A stretch of 64,000 nucleotides of DNA, from the NCBI GenBank assembly GCA_009760855.2, contig WPIO01000050.1:833501-897500 (forward strand). Direction: 5' to 3'. Source of the stretch: Cristatella mucedo (taxonomy: Eukaryota > Bryozoa > Phylactolaemata > Cristatellidae). Both the position numbers and the translations under genes were made by a program. How positions within the stretch are numbered: the stretch's first letter is position 1; the number at the start of each line of letters is the position of its first letter. Below the pieces are notes generated by a model. That model searched no databases and had not been told where the DNA came from. It saw only the letters and a list, made by a program, of their open reading frames with translations. Below are positions 49,561-60,940 of the stretch, piece after piece.

Positions 49561-50574
49561 CACGTGCGTCCACAGCATTACATAGAGCGGTGCGTCGGTC
49601 ATTCCGAACGCAACCGCCGACCGACTGACCGACGTGGACAAGGTGCTCGGGTGAGGCTAGCGAGTGTGCGATGGCGACCGCTAGGCGGCGCTGACGGCGA
49701 CAGCGCTTGCAGCTGCAACCGCCGCGCTCAGCGGCGAGCGTTGCCACTCGTTTTCTCCGCCCGCGACTAATCAGCTGCGAGCGCGCCAGCGCGAGCTGCC
49801 GCTTCCGACTTGATTTTGAGAAGTCATTTCATGCGCCGCTTTCTTTCTTGCCGCATTCATTTGAAGCGAAGACATTATTGTTTTGCCGCCGAAACAATTC
49901 CTATCGTCGGTAGCTGACTCTGTCGGCGACGGTGGACCGTAGACGGTTTGCTATCTCGGTTCTACGCCTCACCGGTTCTCCCATTTCAGGCTGCGCTTCT
50001 ACGCGGCTCGCTGCGAGTCTCCTGCTCCTCTTCCTCCTGGTTGGAGCTCTCGCTCAGCAAGTGCGAGGCGCGAACGAGTAGCGGCTTCACCTACTGGAGC
50101 GAGAGGCATTTTGCGCAGCGACGCTCAAGGTTAAATGCATTCAGGTTAGCGACGCACACTGCAGCGCGCGGCAGCTCCGTCAACTCTGACGTAAAAGAAT
50201 GCTCTGGCGCACAAATGCTCGGCGATGCTGGTCGGCGCTTAAGGCCCGCGTTCCGCCGTGTGTTTCGCATTGGCTACTTGTTCCTCACCCCTCCATGCCT
50301 CTGGCGATCCAGCAACGCAACGACGCGCACGAATTAAAAGAGGCTCTTGGCCGCCGCCGCTGCGGGATTAAGCCGTGAGAGGGGACTCAACCGCGGTGCC
50401 CACTAGTCACTGGCGGTCGGCAGTGATGCCTCCGGTGATCTTGACTTTGAGACTTGAGAACGTTCGTGAAATCCTTGACACAGTCAATCGGAGCGTGCCC
50501 ACTCTTTCTCTGCCTCGCTGTATTTTCCGCATCACTACCTTTGTTGCTCTGCCTTGCGATGCAGCTGCATCGCT

Positions 50575-50706
50575 CTCACTCTCTTCCTCTTTCGCTCTCT
50601 CCTCTGCATCTCCTCTGTCTCTCCTCTGTTTCTCCTCAGTCTCTCCTCTGTCTCTCTCTCTCTCCCTCTGTCTGTCTCTCTCTCTCTCTCTGTCTGTCTC
50701 TCTCTC

Positions 50707-50754
<48 letters not shown>

Positions 50755-50827
50755 TCTGTCTCTCTCTCTCACTCTCTTTCTCCCTCTCTCTCTCTCTCGC
50801 GTCTCTCTCTCTCTCTCTCTTTCTCTC

Positions 50828-50886
<59 letters not shown>

Positions 50887-50930
50887 ATTTCTTGCTTTCT
50901 TTTCTCTCTGTCTGTCTCACCTCGTTTAAA
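50575..50930. repeat. CT-rich microsatellite in intron 2 of the pseudogene
   Basis: About 350 bases of CT/CTGT units; SLSL and RERE frames are artefacts. Confidence 0.95.
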
Positions 50931-51179
50931 TCGAAGCCTGGCCAAGCAGTGGAGGCACCAACGCAGTGCACGTCGTACACCTGGTTTACTTATCACGAGC
51001 AGAGCGTGGCTGCTCTAGTTAGCGATCGCTATTAATGGGCCAGAGGCCCGGATCGCTGACTACTGTAGTACAGTGCCGGCCTGACTCAGTTTTAGGTTGC
51101 ATAAGAACTGCTCGGCAGGTAACACCTCTGCTCTAGAGCCATGAGCAATAGGACGCAGCCATCGTAGTAGAACAGTGAG

Positions 51180-51420
51180 GTGATTTATATTGGTTAGCGC
51201 GTCAACCCTATAGTCCCGGCTAGCAGTTTAACAACAAGTCATCGCTTGCCCAAGGTCGCTGTCACCGCCAGCCTTCCTAGAGTTGCCAGACGGTTTCCGT
51301 GAGAATAAATAAGTGACTGAAGAGCACATGCGTTCTCGAGCGGTCAGCAAGGGGATGCAGAAGTCTCTGAGGTGATTGATATTGGCTGGCTTGTCAACCC
51401 CAATTGTCCCCCCATTGTTA
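51180..51420. repeat. Diverged direct repeat, about 190-base period
   Basis: GAGGTGATTTATATTGG (with a following GTCAACCC) at about 51176 recurs as GAGGTGATTGATATTGG (again with GTCAACCC) at about 51369. An unclassified tandem duplication or element ends. Confidence 0.5.
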
Positions 51421-51752
51421 TATAATGATAATGCGACGCTCGCTAAGAGTTCCTTCTTCGTCTTCGGCTCCGTCTCGACGCCGTCGCCGGTAATTGTCGG
51501 TTTCGTTTTCTGGGAATGCGAGGGATGAGGGCGGGCTTTTTGGCGGCGATTGAGGGGCAGGTCGAGACAGCGCCAAAAGGATTTGGTGGACTCCACCGAA
51601 TACGGTCGTATCGCGCCCGAGCTCACACTTTTGTGTTTGGTGTGCGTTCGCGAACGTGGTCTCGCCAAGAGTGCTTGGCGTAGTGTGCGAGGTATTCCTG
51701 CCGTTAAGATGGAAGCAGAGCCCTAGTTCTCCGGTAAAGATCTAGGCTAGGT

Positions 51753-51932
51753 GAGCCATGATGGCACACTAGGTAAGGTGGTTGCTTTCACAACCTCGGT
51801 CCCGAGGTCGTGGGTTCGATTCATGTAGTGGGCGATTCTTTATCGCCACTGCAAGCGGTGCTGATAGCCGTAAAGGCTCTTCTGTCGCAATAAAAAAAGA
51901 GGCTGTTTAATCAGCTAGGATTTATTTATTTA
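51753..51932 (+). mobile_element. SINE S1 copy in intron 2 of the pseudogene
   Basis: A box TGGCACACTAGGTAAGG, B box GGGTTCGATTC, GCCGTAAAGGCTCTTCTGTC, GAGGCTGTTTAATCAGCTA and a TTTATTTATTTA tail. Confidence 0.8.
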
Positions 51933-52904
51933 GGCTCCGGTTCGGGCTCCTCATCCTATCTGGGTCGTTCCCCACAAGAGACGCAGGTAGCCTAAGTGCG
52001 GGGACGTATTTCCTTCACAAGAGTTCTTGTACTGTTGCAAGCCTGCGAGGAGTGTGGAGGGTGAAACTGAGCTAGACGCGCAGCGACATTGTGCACTTAC
52101 GAATAACGGTAACACCCCCCAATTTTCGCGTCTCTGTCTAATTCTTTCTAATTCGCGCCTCGGACTCACGATCCCCGCAGTAACGATATGTAGGTCAGCG
52201 CCAGAATCACTCGTCCCGTGGCGGCCTGCCTATTATTGAGCGTAGGCGCGCATTGAACCGCAGCATTCGTTAGTTCGTTTCGCCGCTCGGTGAGAGGCAG
52301 GTTAGAGGCTGAGCTCCGCCGAGCCTACGGCGTTACTGGATCGCTGACTGCTACAGCGGACGCTTATCGACGCTGTCCCTTCCCGATCAAGCTGATAAAA
52401 ACAGCCTTTACTCCGGCTCTACTTTAAGCAATAATATCTGACCGATCCCTATGCCGTCGGAATTCTAGCTGCAGACATCCTCGGCCGGAACGGTCTGAGA
52501 GGCTCATAGCCTCGAGCATGCGCACCGCCTTCAGCAGGATCAGGATGGATGCGAGCAGCGCTGTCAGTGGCTTTGCACCTCGCTCCAATTTACGTCAGCG
52601 ATCTGAAAAAACAGACGCTCTCGTCACGCTCAAACCAACAGCGATGCGACCGGGCGTCCGTCAAGTCTCCCAGACTAGAATTGTGTATTACCTTGTCATC
52701 AAGGGTCTGCCTGCCCCAGAGGTGACACAGTCGGTGCACAAAATGGCATTTCGGCTTTTCCGTCATCAGCATCGTGGCAGCTATGACGTTTCTAACAGAA
52801 CGTCAGAGACACATCATCAAGCAGCGTATCAATTTTTTGGCTTTATCACCTACATTTTGACTTCATAATTATATTTCCTCCACGTACCCATCCGAACCCA
52901 AACC

Positions 52905-53115
52905 CAACCCGGCTAGGCATTTTCCCACCGGCTCCTCTGACTCAAATCCTTTATCTGCGCCTCTAAGTATCCCCGAACTCCTTTAATTGAAAAGACACCT
53001 TTCTTGTGCATGTTTCTGCGTGCACACAAAGCCTGGAACTCACGAGCTACTAATTCAATGATATTCCCCGGCTTAGCGAATTTAAAAATATAAAAATACC
53101 AACATATTCTAGCCT
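52905..53115 (+). mobile_element. LINE-A post-RT and 3' fragment, decayed
   Basis: CACAAAGCCTGGAACTCACG followed by GCGAATTTAAAAATATAAAA corresponds to HKAWNS...FKKELK of LINE-A. Confidence 0.55.
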
Positions 53116-53327
53116 AGCGCTATTAGTTAGTCCGTGGAAATCGGCAGCCCCGAGCATTTCCGGCTGCTCCAACTGTGACCCAGAGACACGACGTGACGAC
53201 GGCTGCTTGCTTCTCGTTGCTCCTTTTCCTAGTGTATGCGAGGGGCGCGTAACAAGTTATGAAGCTCTGTTTTGGAGCGCTATGCAGACGTCTCATTAAT
53301 TAAATAAATGTAAAATCTGTTGAATAT

Positions 53328-53330
<3 letters not shown>

Positions 53331-53392
<62 letters not shown>

Positions 53393-53469
53393 CTGTCACT
53401 CTCTCTCTCTCTCTCGCTCTGTCACTCTCTCTCTCTCTCTCGCTCTGTCACTCTCTCTCTCTCTATCTA

Positions 53470-53501
<32 letters not shown>

Positions 53502-53575
53502 TCTCTCTGCTCTCTCTCTCCCTCTCTCTCCCACTCTCTCTCTCTCTCTCACACACTCTCTCTGTCTTCTCCTTA
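53331..53575. repeat. CT microsatellite abutting the exon-3 acceptor
   Basis: CT/CTAT/CGCT repeats of about 245 bases end 11 bases before the CAACAG acceptor of pseudogene exon 3. The array is in effect its polypyrimidine tract. Confidence 0.95.
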
Positions 53576-54241
53576 TCTTTCAACAGGCAGCGACCGGGAT
53601 GAACGGTAACGCGTTCCGAGTGACCGAGCCTAACGACACGAGCACGTGAGCGTACGTGAGGACGCACGCGGCGCTCGCACGCGGCGGCACCAGCTAGAGA
53701 GGCTGAGCGGAGCGTAAGGCTTAGCATCCATTTACCGAGGCGGATGCGTCGGTAAGCGAGCTCTGCCGAGCGAGTCTGCCGAGTTCGGTGGCCGGTCGCG
53801 AAGTCTACCTCAAGATTTGGCGACCGATCGTGGCCGCTCGACGAGTTGGATCTCAGCGTCGGATCTCAGAGAGTCGGATCTCAGCGTCGAATCTCAGCGT
53901 CGGATCTCAGCGTAGCCAGCTCTGCATGCGGCGGCGCTCTGGTTTTCACTGCACTCGCACTCAATCGTCGCCGCCGCCGCCGCCGTTCTCTGTAGCTCCT
54001 CGGACTCGGCGACGCGTCGAGCCGTCTGCTCGACTGCTCGCAGAGCGCGCCAGGGGGCGTGAGCGACAGCCCGAAGCTTCGCTTCGCCAGCAAGCTGAAC
54101 GTCCTGCAGCCGCGGCCGCTGGAGGCGTCGACAGACGCAGACGCCAGCCATTCGGGCAGTCGTAGCGTGGCCGGTGCCGCCGCCGCTACGACTGCGCGTC
54201 GTCTGTCCGACGACGCGCAGGGCGCCTTCTGCAGCGCTTAA

Positions 54242-55460
54242 GATTCGCGCTCGAATCAGGGGCGTCGCTGCGAGCGCCCATCGCTAGTCCGATACGCTCG
54301 CACCGGATGCCGCCGCTCTTAGCCAGCGGGCGAGAGCGTTCGACGACGTCCTGCGGCAATGGCGGAAGCGCTTGTAGTTTCCGCGCCGCTCGGGCACCAC
54401 CGCGCTGCAACCGGACTGGTGAGGACTTTTCCGTCGAGTCTCCGCCGACGGCTGCTGGGTCATTCTCATGTCATCCAATCGATGAAAAAAAGAGAAATCG
54501 TTTGGAAGCGGCGCGACAAGGCCGCGACCTCTTGACAGGTCACGGACGTCAGCAGCTCCTGTGCGAACCGAACGCGCGGATATCCGAGGAGGCCGCCTCC
54601 TCCTTTCTACGATCACGTGCGCGAGTTCAATGATCGCGAGCACCCGCAGCCGACGAGAGATTGCCCTCGTATGCGACCTGACCGCGAATCGGCTGCTCCG
54701 GCCGAAGCGCGAGTTGCTGATTAATCAGGTCGCTGTCTGCCGCCAGCATCACGCGGACACGGTAACGTATTGTTTCTTCATCTGCAAATCCATGAAGCAC
54801 TAAAAAATATACCGGGGTTACGCGTAAGCTTGACGAACGACTTCGGCTAAGCGAGTTGTGATATCAGGGCTGTGCACGGAACTGGAAGCAGGTAATGTCC
54901 ACATGTCCCTTATCGCAGCCTTGACGGATCATGTTATGTGCGGGAACAAAGTTCTACCTATGACCGCTGTAGCAGTTTCGGAGCGCGTAATTTCATACTT
55001 GGATAGAAGTTTATTTCACGACCTGTTGCTCCGGTCGGTTTCAAGCCACGTTTCTCGGTCGTGATAGAACTGTTGCTTGCTGATGCAGGCTGTCTGAGTC
55101 GGTCGAGTTTTTTTTTTACAGCAGTTACAGTTAGGAGTCATGCATCTATATATTGCCACATTTCGGCACTGGATAAAGTAGTAAACTTACCGTGTGTCGG
55201 ATGCAGACGCTCGTGGTGGAGGCTCGACAATATTGCTTTCCTGTCTCCGCTCATTACATTTTGATGTCTCGATCTCGATCTTGATCTTCATCGAGATTTG
55301 AACTGGACGGGTGCACTAAAAACATCTTCGTGCACTAGCACGCCAACCAAATTTATAGGGCCAGGCAACGATATCGTTGCTGAATCGGCGTGTCGTGAAA
55401 GTGAATAGGTCGGACTTCATATTCCGATTCATAGTTACTAAATCAACCTCAGTGCCCTGT
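54242..55460. other. No gene recognised
   Basis: CpG-rich to about 54750, then mixed. Frames of 108-119 codons occur on both strands without support. No AATAAA was found close after the pseudogene stop. Confidence 0.4.
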
Positions 55461-55462
55461 GA

Positions 55463-56186
55463 ATGCGTCGGTCGGCGTTTACTCAGCTGATAGATGCTCA
55501 TTGTCAATCGTCCCCCACATGTAGTTTTGGTTATCGTCACGGACAGAGCGGAACGCCAGCCGACGAGCAACACTACCAGTTTATTCCACTACGCACAGAC
55601 CAGGGGGAAGCACAACTCTCTACACCCCTCTCGACCACCAGAGTGCCTGCGACTCCCTTGTCACAACAATCACCAGCAACCATCCCGACCGCATACCACA
55701 TGAAGTGTCACAGCCCAAACGTACAACAATCAGCGGCAGTGCCATCAATTAAAAGAAAACACACCACAGACTGTCGAAATGAATTTAATACAGACAAAGT
55801 CTATTGTCAAGATGGTGCTAAAGAGAAGCATTCTATTGTTCAATCACAATAGCCGAGCAAAAGTTCGTGGTAGCTTTTATCTGGAGCTTTTTGTGAACAC
55901 TCTATGCTGTCGTTTGAAATTGGTACGCGTACCTTATGAGATGGTTGCAGTTGAAGCTGATAGCTTGCCTGCCTACGTGCGAAGAGGTGGTCACATGCAA
56001 CTGACAGGAAGTCCAACGACGCAGGCGACTCATAGATTGCTGGCGCGACGTTGTGCAACCGACGATAATGAATGTGACAGGAAAGAGGGCTGCAACAACA
56101 GCTGCAATGATAATGCTTTGAAACATTCAGTAATAGTAAAGATATTTGCTACGGTATTTGTATTGCACCTACAAAGTTCTAACTAA
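55463..56186 (+). other. Two overlapping unrecognised open frames
   Basis: 55463-55852 encodes 129 residues rich in Ser, Thr, Pro and Gln with a short basic stretch (IKRKHTTDCRNEF). 55779-56186 encodes 135 residues in another frame with cysteines near the end (DDNECDRKEGCNNSCND). Balanced base composition makes open frames this long less expected than in the CpG blocks. No domain recognised; a frame-shifted transposon gene is possible. Confidence 0.22.
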
Positions 56187-56194
56187 ATTTCTAG

Positions 56195-56930
56195 GCACTT
56201 TACATATGCTATGAAGGAAGCGTGGAAATTGGTCGGTGGAATATAGAAGAATTCATCTCAGTCAGTAAGCTCACAAAGCCACACGGACTACGTAGGTGTT
56301 GCAAAGGAGAGTATAGTATAGCACGTTCAAAAATAACTTTAGCGGCTTTCGGTACGCATTCGGTAGCCAACATAATTCCTCTCACGAAAGAAAGAGGAGT
56401 GAGAGGCATCCGCTCCGTCTGGAGAGCAGCTGAGGTAGCGTGAAAATGCCAGCTGCTCAGGACGGCTGTAAAAGCTGTGCCAAAGTCACTGGCAGCAGGA
56501 GAGTTTCGCAAGAGTTGTGGATGTGATTTCCACAGTCTGGGACCTGCAGAGCAAAAGCTTGCGTCGTCAACGGTTTTTAGGCTGAGGAATGGGACAGCTA
56601 GTTTATTGTCCGTAGAAAACCGCAGGACACGTGGAGGCTGAAACTGGTGCAGCAGTTCAGATAGGCATATGGGAGCCAAGCTGTGGCGGGCCTTGTGGGT
56701 CAGCCCAAGAACTAGCTACATAACTAGAGAGTTGGATAACTAAATCAAGAGGATCTTCAAGTGCCAACTGAACTAGATATCAGCTGATCAACCGAAAGTC
56801 ATTGAAGCTCCTTAAGAATAGGAGATACAGGGTCAAACCTCTGAGACAGTTGACCTCTGGGGATTAATAGGCTTGAATCCACTGACTGCCGGAAATAAGT
56901 AAGGGTGTGCAGCACAAAGGGTACCTATAC
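56195..56930 (-). mobile_element. LINE-B copy: post-RT coding and 3' region
   Basis: A 156-codon complement frame contains APICLSELLHQFQPPRVLRF, STDNKLAVPFLSLKTVDD and CSAGPRLWKS, typical of the C-terminus of CR1/L2-type ORF2. Decayed upstream sequence extends to about 56930. Confidence 0.8.
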
Positions 56931-57002
56931 AAAGATGCAGCAACAGTGCTGCTGCTAACCGCACTCTCGTAGGACTTCTCTCATAGCTCTCCTCCATAGT
57001 AC

Positions 57003-57440
57003 CTATGATAATGTGATGGCCACGTCTAGCCCTCTTTCTTTAAGCACCCATATGCTTCCACTGTCGCCAACATGGGGACAGACCACTCCCATTGACACAA
57101 TCATTAGGACACTTGACAGCCGTGGACGATTCTCTCTTGCCCCTAAACGGCTTGCGACGATACCATTCTGAAATGGCACTACTTTCCCGTAAATAGTGTC
57201 CTGCTGTTGCGGTCTGCACTGCAACACTTGCTCTGAAAGTGCACTGCCATCATAGCAATCATACACGTTGTCAGGATGTATCTCGAGCTTAAAGGACTTC
57301 TGTGATCCAATACTCGCGGCTGCCGGGTACATGACTTGGATTCGTGCAACTATCCGCACCACTGTTGGTGCACGGCTGGCAACCTCATGCATGCTGCTAC
57401 CATCATAGCATGCTATATCGATCTCAATATCCGCATGTAC
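57003..57440 (-). other. Unrecognised open frame with internal CYDGS repeat
   Basis: The complement frame is open from about 57440 to a stop at 57003; the first ATG is at 57392, giving 129 residues. ACYDGSSMHEV near the start and DCYDGSALSEQ later recur in similar context (I/L-E-I upstream, Arg-Pro or Arg-Ala-Pro downstream). A GTAAGC donor-like site precedes the frame. The spacing recalls extracellular beta-sandwich (CUB-like) domains, but this is only a resemblance. Confidence 0.28.
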
Positions 57441-58546
57441 GCTCGCTTACTTCGTGTTCGCCTGCGTACCATACAATACACCCGTCGTCGTCAGTTCAAC
57501 AACCGGCTTATGGGGGCAACCTTCATTGTGCGTCACGCCGCCATCGTGCTCACGAGCCCCTATAGTCAAACCTCTAAGATGTACTAACTAGCCTTGCAGT
57601 TATATTCATCACCGGCTTTTTCAGAAGCCATCCAGCAGGAAATGCAATAAACTAGCCGAGACTTGCGAACTAGCGAGCGAGTTAAATTTTTTGAGCGACA
57701 GTGGTAGACAGTTTGAATAGGGAGAAAAGAGCAAGAGAATGAAGAGACTTAAAAGTGATCGACGAGACTTTTAATTTCACGCGCTTCTTAGACAGCTCTA
57801 TTAAATACTTAGAAGCTGGAGTTAGCCGCAGCCAGCAAGTCGACGGGCACAGATAGATATGTGTGCTTCATGTTACTTTTAAACACTCTCTGCCGAGGGC
57901 GGCCATAATAAAATAATCTAAAAAAGAAAATAAAGAAAGCTGCTTGAATTTCATCTGGATGATCAAACAGTATGACTGCATCAAGAGTTCACTGGCGCTT
58001 CCTGAAATGTGACGACCCATGCCGACGGTCGCATGAACCGCTCCGCAATTAGTAGCCGACCAATGCTCGTAAGCAGCCAGCACAGGAATCGGCCGGTGCG
58101 CGTGCTGCAGTCAACCTCGATGGCGGCACTTGGCGTTGGATTGATAAAAGCAGCAGCGACAGCCCGAGGAGCGGCGGGTGTCAGCAGGCGCCGCCGCCCA
58201 GTACATTTCGACGGCGCGGATTGCGGCGGCGCCGCCGCCAAAGCGGGAAGCGCTAGGCGCGAGCCGACGTGAGCGACGAGCTAGCGCCGACGCCACAGAA
58301 TTGTGCTTCAGCCGATGCGAGAGTGCACGGCTCAACGAGCGAACCGACAGCGAGCAGTCGCGAACGCAAGCCGGGCGGCCCAGAAGAATCGCGAACGGCC
58401 GGCCAAAGGCGGAAGCGATAACGACCTTGACCTGCTTGAGCCCGGTAATCCGCTCGGTCTATTGGAGCCGCTTGTCCCGTCGGCAGCTCGCCAGCGGCCG
58501 GTCGCCTTCGAGCGCCACGCCCGCTCGACCAGCCGCTTCGCCGTCA

Positions 58547-58741
58547 TGATCCGCACCTGGTTGTCGTTCGTCCTCATCCTGCTGCTTCTGCTGGCGGCGG
58601 CCAGCTTCGAGGCGAGCGGCGGCCGCGCGACCTCCGGCAGAGAGCCAGCCAGCCGCGGTCTGGATAGCGCCGGCCCTGGCCGCGGCGGAGAGCCGCGGGC
58701 GTCTGCCGCCGCCGCGAGCGCCGCGGAGTCTGCTGATGCTG
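58547..58741 (+). CDS. Candidate first exon of a secreted protein
   Basis: ATG opens MIRTWLSFVLILLLLLAAAS, a textbook signal peptide with a basic start and a Leu-rich core. A Gly/Ser/Ala/Arg-rich stretch follows. The exon would be 195 bases, ending at a good donor (G then GTAAGAG) in phase 1. The block is CpG-rich, as expected near a promoter, and has an ATTGG (inverted CCAAT) upstream near 58460. Downstream exons are uncertain; splicing to the CAG-repeat acceptor at 59364 would give poly-Ala and an early stop. It does not match the six-cysteine family. Confidence 0.38.
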
Positions 58742-58961
58742 GTAAGAGCGCTCGATCGTCCGCGCAGGCAGCGGCATCGACCCCCTCCCCGCTCTGCCCG
58801 GAAACGCGCATTCGCCCAGAGATCGCGACCTGCTCCTCCTCTTCACCCCCCCCCCTGGGTTCGCCTCGTCTTCGGAGAGCCTTGGAGGGTGGTGGGATGG
58901 CGACGGCGGGCGGCTGCTGACTGACAATCGTTCGCGTTCGTTCCGCTAGCGAGTGGCGAGT

Positions 58962-58993
58962 GGCGCGGGGCAGGTCCGGACCTGCCCCGCGCC
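58962..58993. repeat. 32-bp perfect palindrome, extended cruciform
   Basis: GGCGCGGGGCAGGTCC is followed at once by its exact reverse complement, with no loop. After a short interruption GCGAGTGGCGA on the left (near 58950-58960) pairs again with CGCCACTCGC on the right (near 59005-59015). It lies about 220 bases past the candidate donor at 58742. Confidence 0.95.
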
Positions 58994-59350
58994 GTTCGCA
59001 ACGTTCGCCACTCGCCAGCGTCTCGCTAGGAGCGATCGCGAGCGAACGCTCGACGAGAGTCGCCTGGGCGCGCGGCAATGCGCTCGACCTTTGCCCCTCG
59101 CGCTCCTTCGGAGCATCGTTGGAAGGGCCCAGTGAGGGCAGGGGTAGCGGCGGCTGGCTACGGCGGGCGCAGGCGCGACTGACGCACGAGCCGTGCTCTA
59201 CGTCGCGTCGGTGGGCGCGAGGCGTCTTCGAGATCGGGCTTCCAGCTCCGCCCGGAAATCGACCGCGAGACGGTCGCTCTGGCTCGCCTGACCTTGTGAC
59301 CCGAGCGCACTCTCCGAGCCTTGCTGCGAATTGCCTATCTATCTTCTTCT

Positions 59351-59362
59351 GCCGCCGCCGCC

Positions 59363-59411
<49 letters not shown>
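59351..59411. repeat. (CCG)n then (CAG)16 trinucleotide run
   Basis: GCC repeats pass into 16 CAG units (59364-59411). They read as Pro-Gln, Ser or Ala depending on frame. The preceding CTATCTATCTTCTTCTGCCG plus CAG looks like a 3' splice site, and GTGAGT follows at 59455, so a small CAG-containing exon (about 59364-59454) is possible. Long CAG runs are often length-variable. Confidence 0.8.
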
Positions 59412-59412
<1 letters not shown>

Positions 59413-60124
59413 GGTGCTGTATCTCATTGCACTCTCGAAGCTCTGAGGAAACTGGTGAGTTTGTTCGCACGCGACGAGGCTCATGCAAATTCTGTTTCAA
59501 CTTCCAGCAGTCAGGGAAGGCGAACTTCAATTGAAGGCAGCCATGTTTGTGTAAATGGTTGTGCACGCTAGTCTGCGAGGTATCGTAGTAGCGTGCAGTT
59601 GAGCCGCCGATGCCGGTTTTGCCAGCGCGCGAGGCGAGGCGTGCTGCTGTCTGTGAGAGCGACATCCCATGTAACTTTGCACTCGAAGTATCAGCAAGCG
59701 GACTGACTGCGCGAGCTGACTGCTGCTAGCGTCGGGGCTGACCACTGCGAGCCGTGCAAGTTTGCTGCCGCAGACAACCGAGCAAAGGACAAGTCGAACT
59801 TCGGCTCTAGCCACAGTGCCTCCGAGGAAGTGTCGATGAAGTGTGTCGCGTGGTCTGGCTTTTTTGAGGTGAGGTTTCGACCAGAGGCAGGCCGTAGCTT
59901 GATGTGATTGCAAGGAATTGAAGAGCGAAGCTCGCTCGAACGCCGGTCGAACGGTGAGCAGCGTAGTCAAGAAATGTTCACTGAATGGCATCCTCGAAGC
60001 TGTCCATCATCAAGTTCTAAGGCATTCTCTGCCACCCAGTCCAAATTTATTAAGAGGCACTCGGAGGAATGACTTTGCAGCTACTTTTGATTGCCTTTGC
60101 ACAAGTTACTGTCAGTCCATTTAA

Positions 60125-60255
60125 GATGTCTGAGTGTGTGTTTGCATACGTGTCTGTGTGTGTGCGCACATCGCATGTACGTGAGTGTGTGCATGCATAT
60201 GTGTATGTGCTTGCATGTATGCATGCATGCATGCGTGAATGCGTGTGTGGCAGTG
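60125..60255. repeat. Alternating purine-pyrimidine tract (TG/CATG)n
   Basis: TGTG, GCAT and CATG units alternate over about 130 bases; possible Z-DNA-forming sequence. Frames on both strands here are artefacts. Confidence 0.85.
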
Positions 60256-60496
60256 TAACGTCTGTAAATGTGGACAGGTATTGAATGCAAGATGTGCTTC
60301 ATTGTGCAATGCTAACATGAGGGCTGGCTGGCTGGCTGCTCAGTGGCACGCTAAGCTCTGCACGGCACCTAGTTGCATTAATGAGGTCTGCTCCACTCAC
60401 TAAGTGAGTCGACGATGGCTTGTGAAAGCCTGCTCTTCAATCGGGCAGTCGCTCGTCTCAGCAGCGCTGCCATCGCAGCACCCCGCTCTCCACGAA

Positions 60497-60940
60497 GCAT
60501 ATGTAATGTAATGTAATGTATCTCCGTCAGTAACTCCACAAAGTCATAAAGACCATGTGGGTGTTACGCAGGAGAGTTTTGTATAGAGCACTCACAGCCT
60601 AAGCGGCTTTCGGTACGAATTCGCTAGCCAACAGACTTCGTCTCACACAACAAAGAGAAAGTGGAAAGCATAGCAGAGTCAGGAGAGCAGTTGAGGTAGT
60701 GAGTAGCATAGAAGTAGCAGTTCAGGACCGCTGAAAAAGATGTGCCATAGTCAGCTGTAGGAGAGTAGTTGCCGTTGCGTAAGAATTGTGGAAGCGAGTT
60801 CCACAGTCTGGGACCTGCAGAGCTAAAGCTTCTGTCGCCAACTGTCTTTAAGCAGAGGAATGGGACAGCTAATTCATTGTCCACACAGGACCTGAGGGCG
60901 CGAACAGATTGAAACTGATGCAGCAGTTCACCGGAGAGTG
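60497..60940 (-). mobile_element. LINE-B 3' copy, youngest in the window
   Basis: Complement frame: LLHQFQSVRALRSCVDNELA, VPFLCLKTVGDRSF, SSAGPRLWNSLPQFLRNGNY and TKSVG, then a 3' UTR ending GGAGATACATTACATTACATTAC. Frame still open over the retained part. Confidence 0.85.

Larger units (their letters stand above)
49634..54241 (+). pseudogene. Secreted six-cysteine family, broken third copy
   Basis: Same exon order as gene 2: remnant exon 1 (49634-49650, donor GTGAGG), exon 2 (49990-50144, 155 bases as in gene 2, donor GTTAGC), exon 3 (about 53587-53643) and exon 4 (53996-54241, stop TAA). Exon 2 still shows a signal-peptide core (LLLLFLLVGALAQQ) and the FCAATLKVKC cysteine pair. Exon 3 reads AATGMNGNAFRVTEPNDTS. 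Lesions: GTG where gene 2 has ATG, exon 1 in the wrong phase, a decayed TATA box, an in-frame TAG at codon 30 of exon 2, an 8-base shift at the exon-3 donor that upsets the phase, and loss of one C-x10-C cysteine and most C-terminal similarity in exon 4. Intron 2 (3.4 kb) has swollen with CT arrays, a SINE S1 and a LINE-A fragment. A decayed duplicate is the simplest reading. Confidence 0.72.

Noticed and set aside
51228-51668. 146-codon complement open frame
   Set aside because: It spans a diverged direct repeat, has no recognisable domain, and lies within intron 2 of the pseudogene.
49634-54241. The third family copy as a functional gene
   Set aside because: Independent lesions at start, TATA box, frame and donor make a working product very unlikely.
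58332-59078. 248-codon complement open frame
   Set aside because: It is the shadow of CpG-rich DNA, runs through the palindrome, and is low-complexity Ser/Arg/Ala; the plus-strand signal-peptide exon is the better reading.
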